Source: Pontibacter coccineus (lineage in GTDB: Bacteria > Bacteroidota > Bacteroidia > Cytophagales > Hymenobacteraceae). Taken from it: a stretch of DNA of 64,000 nucleotides. The translations under genes were made by a program, and so were the position numbers. Location: NCBI RefSeq assembly GCF_030546575.1, contig NZ_JAUOTN010000004.1, forward strand, positions 1-64,000, in the 5' to 3' direction. The notes beneath the pieces were generated by a model, which did not search any database, was not told the origin of the DNA, and was given only the letters and a program-made list of their open reading frames with translations. Shown in pieces: positions 8,291-17,776 of the stretch. The stretch's first letter is position 1. Every line of letters begins with the position of its first letter.

Positions 8291-8920
8291 ATGAAACGAT
8301 ACCTACCAGCCATCGCCGGTCTGCTGGCGCTGGCCTCCTGCGGCTCTGACTCCGCCGACGGCAACTACAACCGCGCCGCGGACGACGACCTGATCGAAAG
8401 CCAGGTCGACACGGACACCAAAGCCTCCATTGACAGCGTGGCCCGCGCCACCGACGAAGGCGCCATTCTGCACCCGCTGCCTGACACGCTGACCACCCTC
8501 TTGCAACAGCGCCAGCCGCAGGCGGAAGTGGCCGTCCTCACCGACCAAACCATGTCCAACCGCACCCGGCAGGTTGACAACCCGGTATACCTGCGCGGCA
8601 ACCTCAACGGCAATCGCAACCCCGACTATGCCGTGCAGGTACTTCAAAACGACTCCATCCACATCCTCGCTTTCCTGGATTACGGCACCCCGCAGGTCCG
8701 CGAAATGAAGGTGGCCGCTTACCCATCGCAGCAGCTGAACGACCGCAGGTATAGCAACCTGCAGCTTAAACTTGCCCCGCAGGACTCGCTGGTGCGCAAC
8801 CCGCGTCAGCAGCAGTTCACCAACCTCAAGACCGACGGCGTCTCCGTGCTCGACGGCAACCGCACCACGCTATACCTGCTACAGAACAACCGTTTTATAC
8901 CTTTCGACGCGCAGCAGTAA
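8291..8920 (+). CDS. hypothetical lipoprotein
   Basis: A 209-residue protein from the ATG at 8291; an in-frame start 36 bp earlier would only add polar residues before the signal peptide. MKRYLPAIAGLLALASCGS carries a lipobox with cysteine 17. The mature part is Asp/Gln/Asn-rich with no recognised domain, though LRGNLNGNRNPDYAVQVLQND hints at a small beta-rich fold like VCBS/FG-GAP calcium loops. Three iterated-motif copies fall in or beside it. It is 66 bp upstream of the J-domain gene on the same strand. Function unknown. Confidence 0.7.
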   Translation: MKRYLPAIAGLLALASCGSDSADGNYNRAADDDLIESQVDTDTKASIDSVARATDEGAILHPLPDTLTTLLQQRQPQAEVAVLTDQTMSNRTRQVDNPVYLRGNLNGNRNPDYAVQVLQNDSIHILAFLDYGTPQVREMKVAAYPSQQLNDRRYSNLQLKLAPQDSLVRNPRQQQFTNLKTDGVSVLDGNRTTLYLLQNNRFIPFDAQQ

Positions 8921-8986
8921 GGTATAGCGCCGGCTTATCCGTAAATTGCGGGCACTATACCTTGCCCTTATACCTGCTACCTGCTT

Positions 8987-10063
8987 ATGCCTGCTTTTAA
9001 GTCTGACAAACCTGTTCCTTCGCTCACGCCACAGATCACTTCTCCGGACCAGCGCAGGCTGAGCCAGCTCCAGCAGGAATTCAACAAAAAAGTGGCGCAG
9101 ATAGAGCAGCTGAAGCAGGAGTTGGCCACCCGGCGCGACAGCATGGACCTGGCCCAGAAGCGCATCGAAAAGGAACTGCGCCCCATCATCATGCAGCAGG
9201 TAGCGCAGCGCGTGGCCCTGGCCCACCTGCTGGACGATGCTTTTGCCCTGACCTTGTTCAGCTTCCGGGAGAAAGAGAAGCTGGCCCAATTGATTGCCAG
9301 CATCGCCCTGGACCTGATCCAGAATTACGAGCGCGAAGACCTGATCGCCCTGCACGATCGGTATGCCGAGGTGCCCTATGCCGAGGTTGCTCTCTACAGA
9401 TCGGAAGATGAGGATTTTCCGGAGAAAGGTATAGCCGACGAGGAAGCGGCCGCTATACCTAACAACTGGGACGAGCTCGATGAGTTTGAGCGCCTGCAGG
9501 GCCAGTTGGACCGTGAAGAGGAAGAGCGGGAACGCGCCAGGCAAAACCGCCAGAAAGGCCGCAAGACCAAAGCCCAGCAGGAAAAAGAGGCAAAAGCGAA
9601 AGCCGAACTCAGCAACATCAGCAAGGCCAGCCGACGCGTTTACACCGACCTGGCCAAGCAACTGCACCCCGACAAAGAGCTGGACGAAACCAAACGCGCC
9701 TGGAAAGAAGAGGCTATGAAGCGCGTGACCCAGGCCTACCACCACGACGACTTCTTTGAGCTGCTGCGCCTGCAGATGGAGTTCCTGCAAGAGCAAGGCC
9801 AGGCACTCGATAAGCTACCCGACGAGCAACTGCAGTATTACGTGAGGCTTTTGGATGAACAAATGAGCGAGCTGCAGGCCGAGCTCAACAGTTTTATCGT
9901 TGGCCCCAACGCCAGCTTTTACGACCGCTTCTGCGGCAGCCCCAAGCAAATGAACCAGAAATTTAAGCAGGCGAAAGAAGGCTTAACTTACGAACTGGAG
10001 CAACTGAAGCAGAACCTGCGCGTGCTGCACGATCCGGTGCAGATCAAGGTGATTTTGAAATAA
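8987..10063 (+). CDS. J-domain-like protein with long coiled coil
   Basis: A 358-residue cytoplasmic protein. Residues 20-75 and 165-212 are highly charged coiled coils (QLQQEFNKKVAQIEQLKQEL; EEEERERARQNRQKGRK). They flank a helical region, and a divergent J domain follows: RRVYTDLAKQLHPDK with the HPD tripeptide at 227-229, then WKEEAMKRVTQAYHHDDFFELLRL. J domains stimulate DnaK ATPase, so this may recruit Hsp70 to a specific client. There is no Gly/Phe region or zinc domain, so it is not DnaJ itself. No chaperone partner nearby. Confidence 0.75.
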   Translation: MPAFKSDKPVPSLTPQITSPDQRRLSQLQQEFNKKVAQIEQLKQELATRRDSMDLAQKRIEKELRPIIMQQVAQRVALAHLLDDAFALTLFSFREKEKLAQLIASIALDLIQNYEREDLIALHDRYAEVPYAEVALYRSEDEDFPEKGIADEEAAAIPNNWDELDEFERLQGQLDREEEERERARQNRQKGRKTKAQQEKEAKAKAELSNISKASRRVYTDLAKQLHPDKELDETKRAWKEEAMKRVTQAYHHDDFFELLRLQMEFLQEQGQALDKLPDEQLQYYVRLLDEQMSELQAELNSFIVGPNASFYDRFCGSPKQMNQKFKQAKEGLTYELEQLKQNLRVLHDPVQIKVILK

Positions 10064-10154
10064 GGCTTGGCCACCCATACCTCACAGTGTGACCGAAAGC
10101 GCTCGGGGCAGGTTGCTATACCTGTGCGCATGTATTCCAGCAACTCAAGCAAGC

Positions 10155-11552
10155 CTACTTAAAAGACACCACCGCCAGATCAGCCAGCTCTATCCGCGAC
10201 TGCAGCAGGATACCGTACTTCGTTTTCAGGTCTTCCTTTGCTTTTCCGAAATCGCCTTTGGGCAGTTTAAAATTATACTTGCCCGACTCCAGCAGCTCTC
10301 TTTTGGCAATAAGCCCCACCTTAAAATTTGTTTCGATTGCAGCTACCAGCTCACCCAGGGTTACGTTCTCGAACGTGATAACCTCTTCGCTATACCTGAC
10401 GGTAGACTTCTTGAGGTCAGCTACGGCATGGGTAGCCAGCAGGCTGGTATCGGCAATCGCCACATCCCAGGCATCCATTTGCTGCGAGCGATAGACCACA
10501 TCGAACTTGTAGACCTCCTGCAGTTGCTCCAGCACTAGTTGTTTGTTTTGCTTTACATCTTTGGATGGGGTGTGGGCTTTAAAACGCAGATCTATGGCCG
10601 TATACTGATGCTTCTTTTTGTCAAGTTCTACGAGAGACTCCTCTTTGCCCAGCAGCGCCAGGATGACATCGTGTAATTTCTGGTTCTCAAACCCGATTGA
10701 GTCAGGGCCAATAAATTGAGCGGCAAGGGCGGTCTTGTCATGAAGCATGTGCTCCTCCACCTGCAGGGTATAGTTCTCGTTTTGGATTTGCAGCTTTTCC
10801 TCCAGCGTACCCATCGTTGCAAAAGCCAGCCCAAATAACAGGGCATTGTGCCCAGCATGCATATAGTAGCCCCAGCGAAAGCCATACTTCACCCGCATAT
10901 ACCCCATCAGCATACCGCCTATAACTTGTGGCGCAACCAAGACCGGAATAAGCAGCACAGCTGCCGATGCGTAGTCGAAGTCAGTAAAATTGGTGATATG
11001 GATAAGACCAAAAGCAAAGGCCATGAAGTAAAAGAATACTCCGTATACCCTGCGCCAAACTTTCCTCAAAAAGCCAGCTATTTTGTCGGCATTCAGCGCA
11101 TATAGCACTAATGCCATTGCTAGTATAATCCATACACCTATAGCCCCTGCCAAAGGCAACTGCGAGTAGGCCACACAGCTTAGCGCAATAGATGCCAGCA
11201 CAGCAAGCAGGGCCATATAGCCGCTCTTAAATCGCAAGCCATAGCGGAATACCAGTTCTTCAAGCAGCGGGACTGCCAGCACACCCAATAGCAGGAAAGC
11301 CCAAATTGGTAAAGACCGCATCATTTCCAGCACAGAGTGGTTGCTGTTTACATACCAGCCCATCAGTTTTATAAGCTGCATCACGCCAATGAAAGCAAAT
11401 GTTAGCATCATATTGAGCAGGAGCACATACAACAGAATGCGCAGCTTTACAGAGCGGCTATCAACAGCAGCGGGCTGGTCTTTCGGATTCTTTAAGAATT
11501 GCCAGATGTCGGAGGCAGTTTGTTTTAGCTGGAGGGCGAAGGAATGAAGCAT
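10155..11552 (-). CDS. CPBP intramembrane protease fused to a DUF3738-like domain
   Basis: A 465-residue protein. Residues 35-250 are a multi-helix CPBP (Abi/Rce1-type) domain with the expected motifs: E98-E99 followed by R (PLLEELVFRYGLR), FGLIHITNF with H186, and HAGHN at 233-237. The remaining 200 residues are soluble. Segments LVLEQLQEVYKFDVVYRSQQMD and KRELLESGKYNFKLP...LKTKYGILLQ look like the DUF3738 (TIGR03435) family, an inference from pattern only. CPBP proteins cleave or process membrane substrates; the extra domain may sense or present one. Convergent with the J-domain gene. Confidence 0.75.
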   Translation of the reverse strand: MLHSFALQLKQTASDIWQFLKNPKDQPAAVDSRSVKLRILLYVLLLNMMLTFAFIGVMQLIKLMGWYVNSNHSVLEMMRSLPIWAFLLLGVLAVPLLEELVFRYGLRFKSGYMALLAVLASIALSCVAYSQLPLAGAIGVWIILAMALVLYALNADKIAGFLRKVWRRVYGVFFYFMAFAFGLIHITNFTDFDYASAAVLLIPVLVAPQVIGGMLMGYMRVKYGFRWGYYMHAGHNALLFGLAFATMGTLEEKLQIQNENYTLQVEEHMLHDKTALAAQFIGPDSIGFENQKLHDVILALLGKEESLVELDKKKHQYTAIDLRFKAHTPSKDVKQNKQLVLEQLQEVYKFDVVYRSQQMDAWDVAIADTSLLATHAVADLKKSTVRYSEEVITFENVTLGELVAAIETNFKVGLIAKRELLESGKYNFKLPKGDFGKAKEDLKTKYGILLQSRIELADLAVVSFK

Positions 11553-11656
11553 GGAATAAAGATAGAGCTACTGTTGCATTAATCGCAGTCTAAATATATA
11601 TAATTCCGCCTATACTTCTATGAAATCCCCGCTTTTAATCTTTGTTTTGGTGAGCG

Positions 11657-12451
11657 CTATACCTGCAGATAACCTTCCATGATGTCGATCACCTCTAACG
11701 GCGAACTCAGATTAGGGCAGTGGCCGGTCGCTTTCAGGTGCACCAGCGTAGAGTTTTTGATTGCATTGTGCACGTAGTCGCCCACTTCTTCCGGCGCTAT
11801 AATATCATCGGAACACTGCATGATCAGGGCCTCGGTCTGCAGTTTAGGGAGATCCGGGCGATTGTCTGACAGAAAGGTGACGTGGGCAAAGTGCCTGGCA
11901 ATATCGGGGTCGGTATTGCAGAAACTCTCTATTAATTCCTCCCCCAGCGAAGGCATATCCGGGTTTCCCATGATCAGGAGAGCGAACGTGTCGGCCCAAA
12001 GCGTGTAATCGCGTTCCATGTAGGCCAGCATCGACAGCATGTCGGCCCGGTCAAACCCACCGAAGTAGTTTTTGTCATTGATGTAGCACGGCGAAGGACC
12101 GATCAGGATGAGTTTACTGAACAAAGCTAGTGTTTTGATCGCGCTGAGCACCCCCATCATGGCACTCACCGAGTGCCCTACAAAGATCACATCCTGCAAA
12201 TCCAGGGTATCGATTATTTCCAGGATGTCGGTTGCATAGCCCTGCAGGGTGTTATACTTCACCGTATCGTATGCAGCAAGATCGGAGTTGCCGGCGCCCA
12301 CATGGTCGAACAGCACGATTTTATAATGCTGCTGAAAAGCCGGTGTCACAAACCGCCACATATTTTGATCGCAGCCAAAGCCATGACCGAACACAAGCGG
12401 CCTCTCCCCCTTTCCAGAGACATTGATATTATTCCGTTTGATCACATTCAT
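11657..12451 (-). CDS. RsbQ/KAI2-like alpha/beta hydrolase
   Basis: A 264-residue hydrolase very close to Bacillus RsbQ by recall: FGHGFGCDQNMW, DHVGAGNSDL, VGHSVSAMMG with nucleophile S94, LIGPSPCYIND, MQCSDDIIAP with the acid near D216, and ATGHCPNLS with H244. The family includes the plant karrikin and strigolactone receptors. In Bacillus RsbQ acts with the PAS-PP2C phosphatase RsbP in energy-stress sigma-B activation. No RsbP-like gene or sensor is adjacent here, so partner and ligand are unknown. Cytoplasmic, no signal peptide. Confidence 0.85.
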   Translation of the reverse strand: MNVIKRNNINVSGKGERPLVFGHGFGCDQNMWRFVTPAFQQHYKIVLFDHVGAGNSDLAAYDTVKYNTLQGYATDILEIIDTLDLQDVIFVGHSVSAMMGVLSAIKTLALFSKLILIGPSPCYINDKNYFGGFDRADMLSMLAYMERDYTLWADTFALLIMGNPDMPSLGEELIESFCNTDPDIARHFAHVTFLSDNRPDLPKLQTEALIMQCSDDIIAPEEVGDYVHNAIKNSTLVHLKATGHCPNLSSPLEVIDIMEGYLQV

Positions 12452-12696
12452 GGCATCCGACTATTAGCTCTTCCTTACTACCCGCAGGGTATGGCGCTCC
12501 CCATCATACATAACGCTATAAGTATAGCTATACGTATTTAAAATAGGATAAAACCACAACTTAACAAGGAAAAGTTTATTTGATCAATTGCCCTTTAGCT
12601 CTAAGCTTCCAAAGGGGAAAGGAAAAACGTTGAGGCGTTAAACTGTTCATCCGTCCGTGTCAGCTCTTTTGGATTTAAAATCAGAAAGAGCGGATG

Positions 12697-13182
12697 CTAA
12701 ATGTGTGAAAGAGGTGCTGTCAGGTCCTTGATTTCCGTCTGCAGCTCCTGGGCAAGAGGTTGAATCCTGACCATGGCGTCTTCTTTGTTAGCGTCACACG
12801 ACAGTAGGATCTTGGTGCCGTCCTCCAACCACAGGAAGCTATCGAACGAAGTAGAAGCGGTGGGGCGCCAGGAGCGGCGTGAGTCGGAAGAAAAGGATCT
12901 GTTCTTCTTAAGAAAAATGCACTTTGTGCCGGGGTATGGTTCTCTGGTGCCAATAGTACGGCCTAGTATATTCACCCCCATACAATAAGTACCCTGGTAC
13001 AGATCAATTTCGAGGCACTTATACTGGACCAAAGGAAAAATCCCGAACAGGATCATCAGGACACCAACCACAGGATAGGTCATGAAAACCCAAACGCCAC
13101 CAGCTATAATAACAATGGCGTATACCTTCGTCGTGAAGCCAACAGGATCAGTCAGTCTGTAGCGCAGTAGCGGTGTTTCCAT
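12697..13182 (-). CDS. hypothetical two-helix membrane protein
   Basis: A 161-residue protein starting METPLLRYRLTDPVGFTTKV. Two hydrophobic helices (about 20-36 and 38-53) are followed by a soluble part that may be PH-like or beta-rich (CLEIDLYQGTYCMGVNILG, SFLWLEDGTKILLS). This is the same overall plan as the STM3941 gene at the window start, but I see no shared sequence. No family recognised. It begins the AT-richer patch that extends to 14.1 kb. Confidence 0.6.
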   Translation of the reverse strand: METPLLRYRLTDPVGFTTKVYAIVIIAGGVWVFMTYPVVGVLMILFGIFPLVQYKCLEIDLYQGTYCMGVNILGRTIGTREPYPGTKCIFLKKNRSFSSDSRRSWRPTASTSFDSFLWLEDGTKILLSCDANKEDAMVRIQPLAQELQTEIKDLTAPLSHI

Positions 13183-13293
13183 TGGTGTATAAGATATCGT
13201 TTTCGGAATTAAATTAGCTATGCTGATAATTTGGTTGATGTTTGATCACATCAGCAATCTGAGTTAACACTTAGGGTCACCGTTACATTGACG

Positions 13294-13572
13294 CTAAACT
13301 TGCGATATGGATGAATTCCGTTCCTTCCAAGCATAGATTAGCGGAGGTACAATAAAAACGATTGTTACGAGGGAGATATTCATAAAATAGTTTATCCATA
13401 CCTTATCAGCAAAAAATATAGGTATGTAACTGGTTATTTTGGATAATCCTAACCCAACTAAAAAGAGGAACAGTTCAAGTAAGATTAAAACCACTATGTT
13501 ATACCATATAGAATGTTTTTTATCTGAGAATGCAGTGGATGGAATTATTAACATCAAAAAACAAAAACCCAT
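13294..13572 (-). CDS. C-terminal part of a membrane protein, probably frame-disrupted
   Basis: A 92-residue reading frame with two hydrophobic helices (WYNIVVLILLELFLFLVGLG, about 23-42, and IFFADKVWINYFMNISLVTI plus following, about 52-78). It overlaps the end of the upstream gene by 19 nt in another frame. Its frame stays open upstream of the ATG (reading SKHFLAFYIFF before MGFCFLM), which would complete a normal transmembrane helix. This suggests that both pieces were once a single protein. AT-rich; no family recognised. Confidence 0.45.
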   Translation of the reverse strand: MGFCFLMLIIPSTAFSDKKHSIWYNIVVLILLELFLFLVGLGLSKITSYIPIFFADKVWINYFMNISLVTIVFIVPPLIYAWKERNSSISQV

Positions 13573-14090
13573 GAAGAAGATATAAAATGCCAGAAAGTGC
13601 TTACTTTGACACTTTCTTGAGCAATTTCACTTTGATTATTGATAGTACTAAAATCCAAGCTTGTCAAGAAGTCAAATGTTTTATCTTGAAGGGATTTTCG
13701 TTGTACTATATCCTCTTTTAGTTTCAGTAAGTAATGTCTATATTTTGCTTCGTTATCACCTTCATTGGATAATATTCTATTTATCTGTTCAATCTGACTC
13801 AATTTCTTCTCATTTTGATAGTAGAATGTAAACCCAAACACATTATCAATAAACAAAACTGATAAGACTACACCGATTACTACGATAGCTTTCGCTGATA
13901 GCTTGTGAGTTTTATCAGTTAGGAATGATATGAACGCATTGATTGATTCACCCATAGGAAAATAAAATGTGCATAAAAGGATTAAAGTATAAATATATTT
14001 AAATAATACCAGCTTATTTATTACAAGGGACACTTTTTCTCCTACCTCTCCCGCAACCTTCTCCCCCTTCTCCCAGTTCTGATAAAACAT
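13554..14090 (-). CDS. membrane protein with coiled coil, probably truncated by a frameshift
   Basis: A 178-residue protein with an N-terminal amphipathic stretch (NWEKGEKVAGEVGEKV), hydrophobic helices at about 25-47 and 68-88, and a charged coiled coil (KKLSQIEQINRILSNEGDNE...LKLKEDIVQRKSLQDK, about 94-140). It ends abruptly in the middle of what should be a helix (TFWHFISSSWVFVF). The +1 alternative frame continues as a proper helix into the next gene. A frameshift mutation, a sequencing indel or programmed shifting are all possible. Confidence 0.5.
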   Translation of the reverse strand: MFYQNWEKGEKVAGEVGEKVSLVINKLVLFKYIYTLILLCTFYFPMGESINAFISFLTDKTHKLSAKAIVVIGVVLSVLFIDNVFGFTFYYQNEKKLSQIEQINRILSNEGDNEAKYRHYLLKLKEDIVQRKSLQDKTFDFLTSLDFSTINNQSEIAQESVKVSTFWHFISSSWVFVF

Positions 14091-14185
14091 TAGTTTGTAG
14101 TATCTTTGTAAACTACAACCAGCAGAACACGACTATCGCAAAGTCCTGTGTTCTGCCTTTGCTGTTTTGTGACTTTTTGAACTGA

Positions 14186-17100
14186 ATGAAAGTAACTGAT
14201 TTTTTAGAGCTGTACCGTCTCGACGGGGTGGTGCAGACCATTGCCGAGCGACTCAAAGCCGATAAACCCTACCGTCTGCAACTCAAAGGTATGGCGGGCA
14301 GTCTCGATGCCGTGATGGCCTCGGCCGTCTATACCTTGCACCCACAGCACCAACTCTTCGTGTTGCACGACAAAGAGGAGGCAGCCTATTTCTATACCGA
14401 CCTCAAAAACCTGCTCGGTGACGAGAAGGAAGTCATGCTGTTCCCGACTTCTTACAAGCGGCCCTACAGCTTTGACGATACCGAAAACGCCAACATCCTG
14501 ATGCGGGCCGAGGTACTCAACCGCCTCAACACCAAATCCGACAAAGGGGAGCTGATCGTGACGTATCCGGAGGCGCTTACCGAAAAGGTGATCAACAAAA
14601 AGTCGCTGGTCGAAAACACGCTGGGTGCTAAAGTAGGCGAAAAGCTGGACGTCAATTTCCTGAGCGAGATGCTGGCCGAGTATGGCTTCGAGCGGACGGA
14701 ATTTGTGTACGAGGCCGGTCAGTATGCCGTGCGCGGGGGCATCGTGGACGTGTTCTCGTACGCAAACGACCTGCCATACCGCATCGAGCTTTTCGGCGAC
14801 GAGATCGAGAGCATACGCTCCTTCGACCCGGATACGCAGCTGTCGGTGGAGACGAAGAAAAGCATCTCGATCATCCCGAACGTGCAGACCAAACTGCTGC
14901 AGGAAACCCGCGAGGCTTTTCTTGACTTCGTTCCGAAAAACACGGCCATCTGGTTCAAGGATGTGCGGCAGACACTGGATGTGATCGACGAGTACTTCGA
15001 CAAGGCATCGCAGGCCTTTGACAAGCTGATGGCCGGTAGCGGCGGCACCCAGATCGTGTCGGACCCGGAGCAACTGTTCCAGACGCAAAAGCAGTTCAAG
15101 AAGCTGCTTGAGAAGTTCAGCATTGTGGAGTTTGGCAAGCGCTTCAACTTCAAAGACACCGAGGTGCTGCAGTTCCAGTCAAAGCCGCAGCCTTCGTTCA
15201 ACAAAGACTTCAACCGACTGGTAAAGGACCTGCACGAGCAGCAGAGCAAGGGCTTTGTAAATATCATCGCCACCGACTCGCCACGCCAGATCAACCGCCT
15301 CACCACCATCTTCGACGAACTGGACCACGACATGCGTTTCCAGCACCTGGGCATTTCGCTGCGCGAAGGATTTATTGACGAGCAGCTTAAGATCACCTGC
15401 TATACCGATCACCAGCTCTTCGACCGTTTCTACCAGCACAAAGCCAAAGAGGGCCGCTCCAAAACCAAGGCGATGACCTTGAAAGAGCTGCGCACCCTGC
15501 AGCCCGGCGACTACATCACGCACATGGACTATGGCGTGGGTCGCTTTGCCGGTCTGGAGAAGGTGGAAGTGGGGGGCCGTCTGCAGGAAGCCATCCGACT
15601 GGTATACCGCGACGACGATCTGCTCTATGTCTCCATTCACTCGCTGCACAAGATCAGCAAGTATAGCGGCAAGGAAGGCGGACCGCCGACCATGAGCAAG
15701 CTGGGCTCACCGGAATGGGAGAACAAGAAGAAGAAAGTCAAGAGCAAGGTAAAGGACATTGCCGCCGAGCTCATACAACTATATGCCAAGCGCAAGGCCG
15801 CACCCGGCTATGCCTATACCCGCGACGGCTTTTTGCAGGCCGAGCTGGAGTCGTCGTTCATCTACGAAGACACCCCAGACCAGGCCAAGTCAACCGAGGA
15901 CGTGAAAGCCGACATGGAGCAGCCGCACCCGATGGACCGCCTTGTGTGCGGCGACGTGGGCTTCGGCAAGACCGAAGTGGCCATTCGTGCTGCCTTCAAA
16001 GCCGCCTGCGACGGCAAGCAGGTAGCCGTGCTGGTACCGACTACGGTGCTAGCCATGCAGCACTTCAAAACCTTCCGCGACCGGCTCGAGCAGTTCCCGA
16101 TCACCGTGGACTACATCAACCGCTTCAAAACGGCCAAGGATATCAAGAACACACTGCAACGGGTAGCCGAGGGCAAGGTGGACATTTTGATCGGGACGCA
16201 CCGCATCGCCAGTAAGGACGTCAAGTTCAAAGACCTGGGCTTGCTCGTGATCGATGAGGAACAGAAGTTTGGTGTGAAGACCAAAGAGAAGCTCAAGGAG
16301 ATGCGTGTGAACGTGGACACGCTCACGCTCACCGCCACGCCTATACCGCGCACGCTGCACTTTTCACTCATGGGCGCCCGCGACCTGAGCGTGATTGCCA
16401 CGCCGCCACCTAACCGTCAGCCCGTGAAAACCGAACTGCATGTGTATGATGAAATTCTGATCCGGGATGCTGTGGCGGCGGAGCTGAAGCGTGGCGGCCA
16501 GGTGTTTTTTGTGCACAACCGCGTGAAGGACATCGAAGAGATGGCCAACATGATTCTGAAACTGGTGCCCGATGCCCGCATCACCTACGCCCACGGCCAG
16601 ATGGACGGCGAAACGCTGGAAAAACGCATGATGAAGTTCGTGGACGGTGAGTACGATGTGCTCGTGTCAACCAACATCATTGAGTCTGGACTGGATATAC
16701 CCAACGCCAACACCATCATCATCAACCGGGCGCATATGTTCGGCCTTTCGGACCTGCACCAGATGCGGGGCCGCGTGGGTCGATCCAACAAGAAAGCCTA
16801 TTGCTATTTGCTCACGCCACCCGTGGCCGGTCTGCCGACCGATGCCCGCAAGCGCCTGAGCGTGCTCGAAGAGTTCTCCGACCTGGGAGAAGGCTTCAAG
16901 ATCGCCATGCGCGACCTGGATATACGCGGAGCCGGTAACCTGCTGGGCGGCGAGCAGAGCGGCTTTATCAACGACCTGGGTTTCGAAATGTACCACCAGG
17001 TGCTCGACGATGCCATCAAGGAGTTGAAAGAAACCGAGTTCCGCGACCTGTTCCTGAAAGACAACCTGGCCGAGTTCGTGGAGCCGGTGCGCGACTGTAA

Positions 17101-17557
17101 CATCGAGACGGACATGGAAGTGCTTATACCTGACTGGTATGTGGGCAACATCTCCGAGCGCCTCAGCCTCTACAGCAAACTCGACAGCACCAAAGACCTG
17201 CAGGGCCTGGAGAAGCTACGCGACAGCATCGTAGACCGCTTCGGTCCGTTGCCTCAGGAGGTGCAGAAACTGGTCGAGATTGTGAAGCTGCGCTGGCAGG
17301 CACAGCAACTGGGTTTCGAAAAGCTCACCATTAAAAAAGAGGTGATGAAAGGCTACCTGCCAAGCGAGAACAACGATGCCTATTTCCAGTCCGAGACGTT
17401 CGGCAACATCCTGAAGTATGTGCAGCAGCATTCACGGCGCTCGCGGCTCAAGGAGGCCAAGGACAAACTGATCGTGATCGTGGAAGACATCCAGAGCATT
17501 GCTGATGCCCGTGAGGTGTTCGACAGTCTCGATGTGAAAGCCACCGTGAAGGGGTAA
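14186..17557 (+). CDS. mfd: transcription-repair coupling factor
   Basis: 1123 residues, close to the usual 1150. Mfd binds RNA polymerase stalled at DNA damage, pushes it off by DNA translocation and recruits UvrA. The UvrB-like N-terminal domains carry LFPTSYKRPYSFDD and GIVDVFSYANDLPYRIELFGDEIESIRSFDP. The RNA-polymerase-interacting domain follows at about 440 (GDYITHMDYGVGRFAGLEKV). The RecG-like motor has Walker A GDVGFGKTE (about 589-597), the DEEQKFG box (about 690), TATPIPRTLH, and STNIIESGLDIPNANTI. A C-terminal TRCF domain ends the protein. Stand-alone gene with a perfect 16-bp hairpin after it. Confidence 0.96.
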   Translation: MKVTDFLELYRLDGVVQTIAERLKADKPYRLQLKGMAGSLDAVMASAVYTLHPQHQLFVLHDKEEAAYFYTDLKNLLGDEKEVMLFPTSYKRPYSFDDTENANILMRAEVLNRLNTKSDKGELIVTYPEALTEKVINKKSLVENTLGAKVGEKLDVNFLSEMLAEYGFERTEFVYEAGQYAVRGGIVDVFSYANDLPYRIELFGDEIESIRSFDPDTQLSVETKKSISIIPNVQTKLLQETREAFLDFVPKNTAIWFKDVRQTLDVIDEYFDKASQAFDKLMAGSGGTQIVSDPEQLFQTQKQFKKLLEKFSIVEFGKRFNFKDTEVLQFQSKPQPSFNKDFNRLVKDLHEQQSKGFVNIIATDSPRQINRLTTIFDELDHDMRFQHLGISLREGFIDEQLKITCYTDHQLFDRFYQHKAKEGRSKTKAMTLKELRTLQPGDYITHMDYGVGRFAGLEKVEVGGRLQEAIRLVYRDDDLLYVSIHSLHKISKYSGKEGGPPTMSKLGSPEWENKKKKVKSKVKDIAAELIQLYAKRKAAPGYAYTRDGFLQAELESSFIYEDTPDQAKSTEDVKADMEQPHPMDRLVCGDVGFGKTEVAIRAAFKAACDGKQVAVLVPTTVLAMQHFKTFRDRLEQFPITVDYINRFKTAKDIKNTLQRVAEGKVDILIGTHRIASKDVKFKDLGLLVIDEEQKFGVKTKEKLKEMRVNVDTLTLTATPIPRTLHFSLMGARDLSVIATPPPNRQPVKTELHVYDEILIRDAVAAELKRGGQVFFVHNRVKDIEEMANMILKLVPDARITYAHGQMDGETLEKRMMKFVDGEYDVLVSTNIIESGLDIPNANTIIINRAHMFGLSDLHQMRGRVGRSNKKAYCYLLTPPVAGLPTDARKRLSVLEEFSDLGEGFKIAMRDLDIRGAGNLLGGEQSGFINDLGFEMYHQVLDDAIKELKETEFRDLFLKDNLAEFVEPVRDCNIETDMEVLIPDWYVGNISERLSLYSKLDSTKDLQGLEKLRDSIVDRFGPLPQEVQKLVEIVKLRWQAQQLGFEKLTIKKEVMKGYLPSENNDAYFQSETFGNILKYVQQHSRRSRLKEAKDKLIVIVEDIQSIADAREVFDSLDVKATVKG

Positions 17558-17598
17558 ACGCACACAGAGCCAGCCCTTAGCACCAGATGAAAGCAGAT

Positions 17599-17639
17599 CA
17601 GCTGCACATACCATAAAACAACCATGGTATGTGCAGCTG
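17599..17639. terminator. terminator hairpin after mfd
   Basis: CAGCTGCACATACCAT (17599-17614) pairs without mismatch with the inverse copy at 17624-17639, a 16-bp stem with a nine-base loop, followed by AATATTTTTCT. Confidence 0.75.
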
Positions 17640-17776
17640 AATATTTTTCTCAGGACTATACGTTTCAGGGCAATTATCAGATTAAATTTTGCTATTTTGG
17701 AAACTTCTACGCTGCGAAAACCGAACTTAAATCAAATTCCATCACTGTGCGCCACCCATCAACGACATCACTGCCT

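Noticed and set aside
17624-17776. N-terminal extension of the PAS protein from 17624
   Set aside because: The ATG lies inside the right arm of the mfd terminator and the encoded residues do not resemble a PAS start; MLEPIFRALP at 17777 is better.
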